DNA of 64,000 nt from Cryptomeria japonica. Its lineage: Eukaryota > Streptophyta > Pinopsida > Cupressales > Cupressaceae. Below the pieces are notes generated by a model. It saw nothing but the letters and a program-made list of their open reading frames with translations, had not been told where the DNA came from and ran no database searches. Numbering within the stretch: the stretch's first letter is position 1; each line of letters starts with the position of its first letter. This document shows, piece by piece, positions 13,121 through 24,398 of this stretch. A program made the position numbers and the translations under genes. Location: positions 608,146,677-608,210,676 of the forward strand of contig NC_081405.1 in the NCBI RefSeq assembly GCF_030272615.1, written 5' to 3'.

Positions 13121-14892
13121 ATAATTTTTTTTCATTTGTCCCAATTTATGGTTCAAGGATTTTGGAATAATGGTTTAGGGTTTGGATGGAAGGAGTTCTA
13201 GGAGCAACCTTATTTTAAGGATACACATAGCCCCTAATTTAATGCTTTCGTTAAATGAAGATACTTTCAATTATGCTAAGCTACCATTAACATCATTAGA
13301 TTTCTTGATTGATGGATATAAAAGAACTTGATATCTATGATTCATAAAAAATTGTTCTTGTTCTTACATACCTTGCTCAAGTAGGCCTAATATTTTTCTT
13401 CTATATTCTATGCTTTTATTGATTTCATTTGTAATGGGGTATTTATTATTTTTGAAGCACAATAATGTATCATTTTTGTGTAGTTAAAAAAGATGAATGT
13501 TTGGTATCTTAACTTTGACAAAAGTGGATGATCTTAGGTTATAGGATATTGGGGCTTTCTCCTTATTAATGCTTTTTGTTGATTGATCACTTTTAATGAT
13601 GATGTGATTCATGGTATACTCTTTATTAACATGTTTTATATGGTCCCTCTCATTTAATTGATCATCTGTGTATTCGAAAAGAAAAGTTTCTTATATAGGG
13701 ATATGAAGGTTGTTGGGGTATGATATGATTAGGTTCTAATAGGTGTCTTATCCATGTTACAATTAGTGTCTTAATTTAGGACTTAGGGATGTCCACTCAA
13801 CTTTAGAAGGTTGTGCATTATTCTCCAATGCTTCCAACACTTTATCTAATTCAATAATCTCCTTAAAGGAGAAATTCTTAAGGCTCTACACCACAACTCA
13901 TGTGATATTTCAAATAATATAGAAGCTATATAAGTTCTTCTACCACAAATATGCCAAGAGACTGACTCATTCCTTGTAATGCCTCTTGTTCCTTTTGTCT
14001 ATCATTGAATAATTATTTTATTTGTAATTATGATAGGACTATGTTGTCTTGAATAAAGGAAGAGGGGAGTCCCAATTGGACTAGTTGTTCCATGCATCCT
14101 CTCATCAACTTTGTTGTGTGATTCAAGGTCTTTATACTTTTATTTTCAATGTGGATTTTTAACAACTTAAGAACTCAATGTACTTACTAGCCACTTGTCT
14201 CCTGTTACCCACTCCTACTACATGTAGATCATCTTTGGTTGTGCTACATAGCTTTTGCAATAGTAATTCAGAATCTACAATGTCTGGCCCACAATAGATG
14301 AGAGTATTTGTTCTATGAAACTACTCACCTTCACTCTTAAATTTTGTCAATCTGTGATTAATCACAACTCAGGGTTCAAATTGAAGATTGTGTTTTTAAT
14401 TATCTCCTAGTGTGAAAAATATAATTATTGGGTCATGTGAACAATATTAGTCTATCAGGAGAAGTAGGATAATTCATCCATTTGTTGCTGGAGTTGTTGG
14501 TCCTTGGCTTTAATTTCATGCTCAAGTTGTTGTTGTGTCCTTTGAAGTTTGGGAAACTTTATAGTATTTCCTATAGTTTGGTTGGTTTTTGTGGTATTGT
14601 CATTGATGTCAACCCTCACTGTTTTAGAGATTGTTGTAATAAATGTCTCTTATGTAGTTATTTTGTTATCATTAATGTGTTGTCATTAATATAGAATACA
14701 TATGTGTGATAAGGAGATGACATAGATGGTTGATCATATGTGTGTTTTCTTTGATGTTCATGGATAGATATTGTATATCATGTTGTTGATGATGTGACGA
14801 TGATAAAGTTCTTGATTGAGTATCATGCCCTATTTGTTACTAGTGGAGAATTTATCATGATGATATCACATTAAGATCAGAGTTTACTTTAG
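13121..14892. other. Non-coding stretch
   Basis: About 1.8 kb without a defensible gene. Minus-strand translation of 13800-14260 gives scattered short coding-like pieces (for example IIELDKVLEALENNAQ) between many stops. These could be an eroded retroelement, but no family can be named. Confidence 0.4.
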
Positions 14893-15195
14893 TGGCGAAT
14901 ATTCGCCAATGGCGAATATTTCACGTCGACGACCTGGAAAATGGTGAATATATTGTACCGACTCGGGGTGACCATGTTGCGAGGAATTTATAAATATTCA
15001 TCAAATGCATGACCCAATCGCCCATTGTTTTGTGTAATTAATTGTATCTATGTGAAGATTTCGCCAATAGAATCCATGTTTTCCACAATGTAAATTTAAG
15101 TTTTTCACCTACACTCTCTGGGGTTGCCTTAATAGATGGTAATAATTCGCCAATAGCCATATGAATATTTATTTTCCTAGAGGATTCAATTCGCC
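14893..15195. repeat. GCGAAT/ATTCGCC repeats with a perfect palindrome
   Basis: At 14893-14917, TGGCGAAT, ATTCGCCA, one A and TGGCGAAT are joined, giving two overlapping perfect palindromes. The related TTCGCCAATAG occurs at about 15060 and 15146, and AATTCGCC at 15188. The outer pair (GGCGAAT near 14894, ATTCGCC near 15189) is in inverted orientation, so the block could be a MITE of about 300 bp. No target duplication is visible. Confidence 0.45.
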
Positions 15196-15237
15196 TGACA
15201 TTTTGCGGATGTGTGTCTTCAAATTTGTTAGCTAGAT

Positions 15238-15386
15238 TGTGGTATCTTTATTTCTCTAGATAAGTATGTTAAAGAGATCTTGAAGGAGTTTGGTATGGAG
15301 GATTCAAAACTAGTGATTACTCCCATTGCCACCAGTTGTCATTTGAGCAAGGATGATAAGTCACCTCAAGTTAATTAGACTCTATA
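15238..15386 (+). pseudogene. Ty1/copia RT C-terminal fragment
   Basis: The frame from 15238 reads GIFISLDKYVKEILKEFGM, then a threonine/proline-rich turn and LSKDDKSPQVN before a stop. This is the conserved segment after the YVDD motif in copia reverse transcriptase. The matching part of the copia relic at the left edge lies at about 1620-1770. No LTR or other domain accompanies it, so it is an orphan fragment. Confidence 0.75.
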
Positions 15387-16429
15387 TTAAGCTTAAAGAG
15401 AGGACCTATTTAATAAAGATGCCATATTCAACTTATGAAAGTGGAAGGAGGTCAAGAATACAAACCTCACCTATTGCTTGGGGAGGGATTTTTTATGAGA
15501 ATGACACACTTTCAATGCTAAGGAGAGATTGTTCATAAAAGAGATACATTTTCAACCGAGAAAGAGGTCCTAATAAAGTATAGACATATATAATAAAATA
15601 TAAGATCCTCATGAACGACAAACAATTATATGCATGAATGAATATCATTATAAAATATATAACTCAATAAATGAAAAGTGGATCCTTTAGAAGGAAGAAT
15701 GATTGAAAACTATTTTAACCCTTGAACGAGGAGACAAGAATAATTAAGCTATTATGTTGCTATCAAATAATAATTGCACATTAAATTGTGCCACCATTCA
15801 TGAAAAATGGCCCTCCAAAAGGTAATACATTAGTGTCACATAGTAAGGATCGACATAGTAATGCTAAGAGTCCTAAGGTATGACATGATTATTTTGATAT
15901 AAAAATGGTTCAATATCAAAAGTTTTGTGAATAAGAATAGGTTATCATAAAATTCTTAAAGAAATTATTCAATCACTCTACAATTAGTAGAGAGTGGGTA
16001 TAGAAAATATGATGGAGACAAAACCTATAACCACTATTTGGTTTAGAGTTATACTTGCATCTTATGAATTAAAAAGTTATCTTTAAGTCATATTTAAGTG
16101 TCCAATATATTTCTTCCACTAGAGAAGAAGTTCTTTGTGGGAGGGGATGCTTAGTGTTTCTTTAATGGATTGGTAAGGAAGGAACTACAAAATATTATTC
16201 CCTATATATTGTATTGGCACAAAGGTTCTATAAGAACCTTGATTCCTTGTTCCATATATCCAATACCATGTCCTCTATATCATTGTTTAAAAATCTTGTC
16301 AAACTATATTTATAATTTGTTTGCAAATGTGATGGGGAAGAAATTTCATCATACACCTCATTGAAATTTTTAGTATAAGGATACCTTGGAGCACCAAAGG
16401 GATGAAAATAAGAAAGATGGATCCTTTTA
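15387..16429. other. Non-coding stretch
   Basis: AT-rich sequence downstream of the copia fragment. It should hold RNase H if the element continued, but none is readable. Confidence 0.5.
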
Positions 16430-16957
16430 GGAGGATCTACACAACTTTATTAGCTTCATTCATGTCCACAACTAGGAAGGTAAAAGAGTCCTTTTGTATT
16501 GAAGTTTTGGGTTGTGAAGAAGGGTTTTCATCATCTAATGTTTCATTTTTACTAAATGCAATGTTTTGTGACATGTCATTAAGAAAATCCATAACATTAT
16601 TTTGTCTCAAAAATATTTTATATGATAGAGATAATCTCTTGTAGAATAAAGGGGATCTAAGGTCATAGATGTGTGGACAGTTTGATTGACAATGTTTGAT
16701 GCTTGTCCCTCTTGTACCAAAGTAACCTTATGGGAAGAGTATTCATCATTACTATTCAATAATCCATATTTGTAAAAGAGATCATTGATAGATGTATTAA
16801 CTTTTTTGCCATGAATAAGACATACCCTCGAAGAGGTACAAGCATGATTTGTCTCAATATTATTTATAGCAGGATTATCAAAGGTACAACATGAAAGATC
16901 CAATATATCTTTAATTAAAGATAAACATTCTATGAACAAATTTAAAAGTACCATCAT
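16430..16957 (-). pseudogene. Broken minus-strand ORF, unknown protein
   Basis: From 16957 downwards the minus strand is open for 116 codons. A shift of frame near 16610 continues it for about 60 more codons, including DMSQNIAFSKNETLDDENPS and FLVVDMNEANKVV. The two parts look like one protein broken by an indel: the composition is mixed and polar, unlike the low-complexity chance frames nearby. No domain was recognised. It could be a relic of a host exon or of a transposon gene. Confidence 0.35.
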
Positions 16958-17640
16958 ATAACAACATAAAATGTGTATTTAATCCTTTATAAATAAATTA
17001 AATATTGTTAAGATCCTTGAAACCCTCAATATGATGTACATTAAAATACAATGAATTAATGCAAGTAACATAAAGTGAAGTAATCCAACTTTGAACAAAT
17101 AATTTTTCTAAATATAGCTAATTAGCAATGTAATCAAAAGTGAAATGGAAAACCAATCGAATTACGTAGGATCCATTGCTAAAAAATTAAATCTTGAAAA
17201 TTAGAACTATGCAAAGTTGAAGACACATTGGCTTCACCAAAATGAAATGGTGGAAATATGTGTCTTAGCTTAGAAATGTAAACTAAGAACTCAATTAATC
17301 ACTATTTCCATTTTTATTGCAGGGGAATAATACACAAGATCCAGCTTCAGTACTAAATGAGAGATTGGTGTTGTATTTTATTATAATCAATAAGATCAAA
17401 CAAATACACAATTGTTACATAAGGTTATAGTTTTAGCAAACATGACCTATAATCTTGAACTAGTGGACTATGTGTGAATCGAAAATTAGGAATCATCACA
17501 ACTTGAAATTATTTATTTTTCATAGCTTATGAAATTTATAATTTCTATTCTCATGGAATATGGGCAACACATTTTTATGCACAAAATAATTTGTTATAAG
17601 TTTTTTGAAGTAATCGAAATTGTCATCTTAATCTTGATAT
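16958..17640. other. Non-coding stretch
   Basis: AT-rich, with no frame, repeat terminus or RNA gene recognised. Confidence 0.5.
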
Positions 17641-18022
17641 AGTTAGAAACATCATTGTCATTACATGAAAAGATCAATTTTTGTATGCCTCATACAACCA
17701 TGAGATTTAATGAACCCAAAGGAGGTGGTTAAGCCATATCACAAAATTGATTAGTGCGCTACACAATAGAAGGAGACTAAGGGGGCACACCTTGCAACAA
17801 TCCCGCCCCCCCCCCCCCCCCCCAAACGCAAGTGAGTGGTTTGAAACCAACTTTGATACTACTTGTTCGAAACATAGTTGTCATTGCACCATAAGATCGA
17901 CATGTTAATGCCTGATACAGCCGCAAGATTTAATGAATCCATGGGAGGAAGTTAAGTCATGTCTCAAAATCAAGCACTGTGTTACACATCACAAGGAGAC
18001 CAAGGGAGCACACCTTGCAACA
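17641..18022 (-). mobile_element. TRIM retrotransposon, complete copy (minus strand)
   Basis: Two direct repeats of 159 bp each (17641-17799 and 17864-18022) flank a 64-bp centre. On the minus strand the LTR runs from TGTTGCAAGGTGTG to a degraded TGT..ACA terminus. The centre starts with TAGTATCAAAGT, 9 of 12 bases of the usual initiator-tRNA-Met primer-binding site (TGGTATCAGAGC), and ends in a G-run at the polypurine-tract position. Flanks GATAT and TATAT look like a decayed 5-bp target duplication. It encodes no protein and must have depended on another element's enzymes. The second copy is at 38685-39057. Confidence 0.88.
17806..17823. repeat. 18-base C homopolymer
   Basis: Eighteen consecutive C lie inside the TRIM, read as G18 on the element's sense strand just before its 3' LTR. 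The other TRIM copy has only GTGGGG at this place, so the run is an expansion of the polypurine tract. Confidence 0.95.
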
Positions 18023-19196
18023 TATATTTAATAAAAAATATTTTTTATTCCACCTAAAATGTAATCTAAACTTCATTTTCATAATGGGTGCCTCGAAGAA
18101 GTTTTTCCCCTTTTTTTTTTTTTATTTTGTCCTGTTTGACCCAAATATTTGATGCACTTAAAGAATGAATCTTGAAAAAATTTATTAATAGAAAATGTAT
18201 TGCTCGAAGTCTACTTTCCAAATATGTAATTTATTTTAATACCCAGATCTTAAAAATGAAGTTTTAATAGGCATTAATAAAACCTATATTTTAAAAGTCA
18301 CTTTTTAGGACCATACCATGCCCGTGTATGGAAAGCATAATTTGACCTAAATGAAAATATTTTTCTTTATCCTTTTGTGAAAAGATCTGTAACTCACTCA
18401 CCTTTTATGAGAATATTTTTTTGTAATTTTTTTCCGTATATATATTTTTTTGTTATTTTTTAATTGGGCATAATCACTATTTTGAAAAATCCGCATGTAC
18501 GGCAAGCATAATTTGACCTAAACTTAACATTTTTAATTTTTTTTTTAAACTGTATAGATTCGTCTCTAGTTTGATGCCATATAATTTTTTTTTCAAAAAA
18601 CTTAATGACAAAAAAGTTATTAAAAATTTAAAAAACCTTGTTATTTCAAGTTTATGGAGCTCTTTCATTAGAAACTATTTTAAAATTAAAAATATTGATC
18701 CATTATTTTAAAAAAATATATATTTGGAATGTAGACAATGTGTAATGTAATGGGTTTTTGTTGTTTAAAAAAATTGTGAAAATTAGGTGTTCATCTATAT
18801 ATTTTTCAAGTCATTTTTTTGTATGAAGCTTGGTTTGGCCTTCAAGTTAAATGTCAAACGAGGTTAAAGCCTCAAGTTTGGCTCTCAAAACCATTTTCCA
18901 AGACAAATTCTAAACCTACAAGCGGGCCCCAAAAACTTTTTTTTTTCAAATGGGGTCTCATATCCAAAACGGGATCCCGTTCTATTTTTCCATATAATTA
19001 AAAATGCAAAAACAAAACAAGATCCCTTTTTTTTTTGCATTAATTTTTTTTTTTGAATTTGTATAAATAAGAGTTATTAAAAATGATAAAAAACGTCTTC
19101 TTATGTGTGAGTTTGTACATAATATTTAATGATTTATTTGTCCTTTGGATGCTCTTTTGTTGCAATTTTAGATCCATTTTTTGAAGGTGGCATTTA
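18023..19196. other. Non-coding stretch with direct repeats and a palindrome
   Basis: T-rich tracts dominate. GGAAAGCATAATTTGACC (about 18321) is repeated as GGCAAGCATAATTTGACC (about 18498). AACGGGATCCCGTT at 18968-18981 is a perfect 14-bp palindrome. Both lie just upstream of the transposase-like pseudogene and could be part of its end, but no matching copy downstream was found. Confidence 0.45.
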
Positions 19197-19214
19197 TTGC
19201 ATAATTTTTTAGTC

Positions 19215-22134
19215 ATGGGGTCTAAACAACGTCAAAAAAAGAAACAAAAGAGGGAATTGACTGTCGAGGAAATTCAAGTAGAAAGAGAGGAAACCAAACG
19301 CCAAAGAGCTAGAAGAATGAGGATTCAACAAATGAATAATCTTGATGCTTTTGGATCCACAACAATGGAAGAGACAAACATTCAAGATGATGCCTTGGGG
19401 GATCAAATGGATGTAGATGATGTAATTATGGATGATGTTGACTTGAATAAAATAATTATGAAGAATATTCCAAGTACTATATCCTCAAATCTAGGTACAT
19501 CTTCAAATTATCCAAGTACATCTTCAAAACCTACTCTGGAAGACATGGATAATTTGATTATAGTGATATTCATTTTGATGATTTAGTAGAAGCTGGATAT
19601 ATCAATGTTGAGATTGATAGAATTGTCCATGAAAATGAAAACCTTCATGTTGGTAAAGATGAAATTCCTTTGAATGTTGAAAGTGAAAATCCTTTTGAAC
19701 ATGGTGAAAATGAAAATCCTCGAATTGTTGAAGATCTAGGAAACCATTTTATAAAATTTGAAAAAAAATGTTTTGGATAATCTTCCTGGTAAGATTTCTT
19801 CGAGACAGATAAGAACATATGCCAATAGAATATACAAAGAATTTTTTTGTCAAAAAAAACTTGCAATTCAATGTCAACTTATGATGCAATTGATGAGAAT
19901 GTGAAAAATGAGAAAAGTGATGAAAAAAATAGGTATCTATGTGAAACCATAAAAAAAATACGAATACGTTAAGCATGCTATGTCTACTGTTGCAAGTCCC
20001 ATTGAATTTATTGGTACAATGAGTTGATCTAAAGATAAGAATGTGACACGACGAGCTATAACAACTGCCATAGTGAATAAAGCAACCTTGAATAAAAGGA
20101 TGGTAAGCAACATTAGTGGAATTTTAAAGATGCATCCTAAAACTTTGGTTAGAGCAGCTAAAAGAAGAGAAAGCATTGAAAATGATCCAATCAACCAAAG
20201 TTGGATTTTTAGTGGTAGACTTCGAAGGTCGGATATGAAATTGAATATGGAAGTGAAATAATTGGTTGAAAAGTTTTGGCATGGTAATACAAGGGTATTA
20301 TCTAATGCTAGAGATGTTCTAAAGTTGAAAGTGGGGTTAAAAATTTGTGACCTTCATCCAAAACACCTATTAGACACAACTCAAACTGAATTTTATAGAA
20401 ATTTTTTGGATGAAGTTGTGATACCTGGAAATATTACTATAAGTCAAAGATCATTTGAAAAATGCAAGCCCTGGTATGTGAAAATTAATAAGAAAATAAT
20501 CTCTTGTTGTAAAACGCACATGCAATTTCATTACTATTATAATATTTTTCGATACATACATTGTGTTTTACATAGTAACATGCTTATCCAGGAATTTGTG
20601 GTATTGATATGCCACCTGAATCAATCAAGGAATTTGTAGCAAGTTTATTTTGTGAAAGAACTAATGGATAATTATTTTTTTTACGTTCATGTATCTCTGG
20701 ACAATGTTCTAGTTGTGGAAATTTTTCATCACTAGTAGAATGTATGCATGAGAGTAGTGAAACTGATTTTGGACAACAACTAGTGGATGTTAGAAGATTT
20801 AAGAATGTTGAGTACCCCTTAAAGGATGGGAAAACAGGAAAGTGTGTCAATTTAATCGCAGAGAAGGTTAGTAGACATGCATTCATGTTAGAATTTAAAA
20901 GTAAGATTGTACCAAAATATGTGACACACTCTCAACATGCTAGATGAATTGATTCTCAATTCCACACATGTAGAAATACATTTCTAGTTGGAAGTATACT
21001 ATCAGTGGTGGACTTTGCAGAAAACTATACTCTTAAGCCACAAGAGGAAATTCAATCTCAATATTACAATTCCACTCAAGTTGCTATTTTTGTTCATATT
21101 GTTTATAGACATGCATCTGATAGCACAAAGGATGATAGAAAAATCCTAAGGGAGTATCATTTCTATGTGAGTGATAATAGGATTCACTTGTCAGATTTTG
21201 TTCAATATTGTTTTAGCATATTTTATAGAAATCTAAGAGAAAGAGGAATGGAGCCGGTGCATATGTTAAAAGAATTCTTTCTAGAGAGCAATTAAAATTT
21301 GAAGATAATGTAAAATTTGAAGATGTGCGTGCAATTGTAGATTGGTGCAATACAACCTTATCTACTGGATCAGGTGTGAACTCTACAATTCAACGATTCT
21401 TTTGGGTAGTTGAAGAGTAAAACATTGTGCTGAAACTTGGTTGTGAGATAATTAGTGGATCAACAAAATGGCATTCATTTAAGAGTTCAAATGCAAGCAC
21501 ATGGACTATATGGATAAGGAAACTTGGATGTTTTTGTCAATTTTGTATTTAAGATGATTCTGATACTGTTTACATCACATGATTATGATCATGTTTTAGA
21601 CCTTGTACAAAAAGGTAATCATTTAATTATTTTGTTGACCATTTAATACTTTATTAGTTTCAAAAAATTTTATATTTAATGTAAATTAAAAATGGTAATT
21701 TTTTAATTCTAAATTTTGATAATTTATTAATTTTTTGTTTGTAGTACATGTGTATGTTGTTGTTGCACCTGAGGACAATGAAGAGGAAACAAAATATTGG
21801 TTGGATTGATGTGTTGAGACTAAACACAAGTTAGTTAACCCTCGAGAAGATGATGATGGTTTTCATTATCCGACTGGTTTAGTGGTAGTTGTTGGAAGTT
21901 GGCTAAGGAAATATTTGACAAGGAAGAATGGTTTGCCTGCTTTTTGAAGATTATGAAACACACAAGAAGATAATACACTACTCACATTTGATTGTTGCAA
22001 CAAATATACAACTAGTGAGATATCGCAGTAGACCTAGTAATAAAAAGTTGTGGACAATTTCTATGGAGGATCACGAGACAATTATAGATGCTTTGGAAAA
22101 AAGAGAGGATGCAGATGGTATAATGGAATAAGTA
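19215..22134 (+). pseudogene. Multi-exon DNA-transposase-like pseudogene, family unnamed
   Basis: Starting at 19215 (MGSKQRQKKKQ), a basic N-terminus is followed by an acidic region, then blocks in several frames. These include EKFWHGNTRVLSNARDV (about 20268), a CysX2CG-type pair in SGQCSSCG (about 20700), the block VDFAENYTLKPQEEIQSQYY at about 21006-21065, and GAGAYVKRILSREQLKF at about 21251. A GT-AG intron fits 21615-21744, and the frame is open across it (LVQK then VHVYVVVAPED). The C-terminus ends in MEDHETIIDALEKRED. DFAENY followed later by GAG..VKR recalls large eukaryotic transposases of DDE type. The stretch between them, where a catalytic Asp would lie, seems deleted near 21240. 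Frameshifts and stops make it dead. Function is inferred. Confidence 0.5.
21615..21744 (+). other. Predicted intron in the transposase-like pseudogene
   Basis: The donor is AAAG/GTAATC and the acceptor TTTGTTTGTAG/TACATG. The interior is T-rich and about 130 bp long, typical for a plant intron. Splicing keeps the reading frame (AAA, GTA, CAT, GTG), which supports the call. No transcript evidence is available. Confidence 0.55.
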
Positions 22135-22330
22135 TTTAAATAAAGAGGTATGTATGTATGTACACACACACACACACATATATTATATATAATTTCTTTT
22201 TATTGTACCATTTGATCTATGGTTTAAATATTATTGTTTGATATATAGGTCCATCCCCTTATTGAGAGCTCTTACACAATTGTGGTACATGTAATGGAAT
22301 AAGTATTTAATATATAGAGGTACATATACT
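22121..22330. repeat. 171-bp direct duplication with a (CA)n tract
   Basis: TAATGGAATAAGTATTTAA at 22121 recurs at 22292, each followed by AGAGGTA(T/C)(G/A)TA. It duplicates the 3' end of the transposase-like frame. A (CA)n run of about 9 units lies near 22152-22170. Confidence 0.7.
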
Positions 22331-22432
22331 TGTTTTTAAAGGTACATGTCTTTCAATGATAAATTGATAAGTTGCTTTAAAAATATAGAAAATTTCATAA
22401 TTCATTTAAAATGTGAACAACTATTTTGCACT

Positions 22433-22919
22433 ATAATAGCAGACCTAATATGTGAATTATAGGATAAGGGTTTATGTATGTAGCAGAGCTTAAACCGCTA
22501 CTGAATCGGGCATAGCAGATGCTAATCTGAAGTAGTACAAGACATTAAATTTGTATAATCTAATTTTGTAAGTCAATGTGGCTTCATTTTGTATTTGAGT
22601 AGTGAGCTCTAGGAACTTGGCCTTCTTGCATGTGCAGGCCCCTATTGTAGCAGTAATATTCTCTTATTGACCAGTAAGTGAATATTGTGGGTCACAAATC
22701 CCATCGAGGTTTTTCCCACATCGGGTTTCCTCATTAAAATATTGTGTTATGGTCTTCTTTTCATGTTGTGGTTGTTATTCTTATTTGCTGCATTATTTTT
22801 GGTTTACTGGTACATAGTTTTAATATGCTTTTCATGTTATAAGTTAAGAAAATATTACCACTGGTCAAATACTGATTCACCCCCCCCCCCCCCTCTCAGT
22901 ATCTTTGGGAATCCTAACA
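22433..22919 (+). repeat. Element B 5' LTR, truncated
   Basis: Matches the last 474 bases or so of the 3' LTR, starting at ATAATAGC, with an extra 5 bases (AGACC) after it. The first 313 or so bases of the 3' LTR, which carry TATAAATATA, are absent here, so this LTR lacks its own promoter region. It ends in CCTAACA at 22919. A 14-base C run lies at 22880-22893. Confidence 0.88.
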
Positions 22920-22921
22920 AT

Positions 22922-22933
22922 TGGTATTAGAGC
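22922..22933 (+). other. Element B primer-binding site
   Basis: TGGTATTAGAGC, two bases after the LTR end, matches the initiator tRNA-Met site TGGTATCAGAGC at 11 of 12 positions. Confidence 0.88.
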
Positions 22934-22990
22934 TTGGTCCTCTTTTTTCAAAAGCCTAATAGCTTGAGGAAAATCTTGTCACCGGTAGAG

Positions 22991-23935
22991 ATGGAAAACT
23001 TGAGAAAACAATTGGAAACAACTCTTTCAGACTATGATGCAGAAAAAGTTAAGAATATCAAACTTGAGGATGATCTGAAGGCTTCTCAGGATATTATTCG
23101 AGGACTTCAAGAAAATTACACTATAGCAAGGCATAAAATAAGAGAACTTTGTGAAAAGATGTAGAAAGAGGAAGATGAAAGGGAAACTCTTAATGATCTG
23201 GTGAACCAACTAAGACAAGATAACTATACAATGAAGAATGAGATGCAAGATATGACTATGAGATTTTGTAAAGAAATTGAAGACAGAAAGAAGAATGAAG
23301 ATGACTTGACTAGAAGACTAAATGATGCTGGAAATGAAAACACAAGATTCAATCATGAAAATGATATGTTGAAGACAGATCTAATGCATACACAAAATGA
23401 CAGAACTAAACTCATGAGACATAAAGGAATCTTGAAGAATGAACTGACTGCTGCAAATCAACACAAAGATAAATTCAAGAAAAGTTCAGAAGAACTTGTT
23501 GACATGCTGAAAAATCAGAAACCAAATGGTGATACAAGTGGCCTTGGCTTGGAAACTGGTGAAAGCTCTGGTAGTGCAAACAATCATGATCATAATAAAC
23601 CAGTAAGACAACCTAATGCTTATAAATTCGATGGGAAATTCTTTAACTGTAACAAGTAAGGTCATAGAGCAAATTTGTGTAGATCTAGAAATTATCAGAA
23701 CACCAATACACCCACTAGTCAATGTTCTAAATGCAACAAAGTTGGTCATAACCCAGAAAATTGCATAATGAATGTAAGATGTTATGTTTGTGGAAGATTT
23801 GGACATCTATCTAATCAATGCAGAACACATACTAGCATAGGATATGGGAAAGATATTCAGAGAAACAATGTGACTTGTTATGCTTGTAACAAAATTGGAC
23901 ATATTGCAAAATTTTGTAGAGCCACCAACAAATAA
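22991..23935 (+). pseudogene. Element B gag: coiled coil plus zinc knuckles
   Basis: The frame from MENLRKQLETT is kept throughout with two stops (TAG at 23162, TAA near 23657). The first 160 residues or so are a long charged helix with heptad spacing, consistent with a coiled coil for capsid assembly. The C-terminus carries CCHC knuckles: three intact (CSKCNKVGHNPENC, CYVCGRFGHLSNQC, CYACNKIGHIAKFC) and, before them, one that lost its first Cys and holds the second stop. Such knuckles bind the element's RNA. Several knuckles after a long coiled coil is unusual for copia gag. Both stops disable the protein. Confidence 0.85.
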
Positions 23936-24398
23936 CAAAGGTCCTAGCTTGAAAGGTAAAGAAAAGGTTGAAGAGGTAAAGAAATAATTCTCAAAACAAT
24001 GGATCAGAAATTTAGATCAAAATGTTGATGGGAATACCCCTCCACCGGTAGAACAAAGTAACACTCCACCAACAGGAGACTCTTCATCTAACTAAAGGAA
24101 AATCCTTGGGGGTTTAGCAACATAATGAAAAACATGCTATTATACCCTTGATTGATGGTGAGAAGTTGAATTACTTCTTTACCAACAGATGAGTTAAGTT
24201 TTGACTTAACCAGCAAGCATTAAATATGGTAGTTAGAGAAAATAATGTTATAAAGAAAGTGTTTTGGCTCCTTTCTTCATTCACCGAGCATTCAAATCTC
24301 CGAGAGCACAAAAATTCCTGAGACAAGGCATCCTTAGGGAGAAGTGAAGAAATTCATCCAAGAATTCATCCTTAAGTTAGATTGAGGTATTTACAACT
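23936..24398 (+). other. Leader between element B gag and its second ORF
   Basis: Contains a short proline/threonine-rich remnant and then a stretch (about 24265-24395) that looks like an mRNA leader: pyrimidine-rich start, no ATG for a while, then TACAACTATGGCTTC. There is no protease, integrase or RT here. That leader supports separate expression of the second ORF, but this is inference. Confidence 0.4.

Noticed and set aside
14482-14694. Short plus-strand frame of 70 codons
   Set aside because: T-rich, hydrophobic by composition, no homologous pattern.
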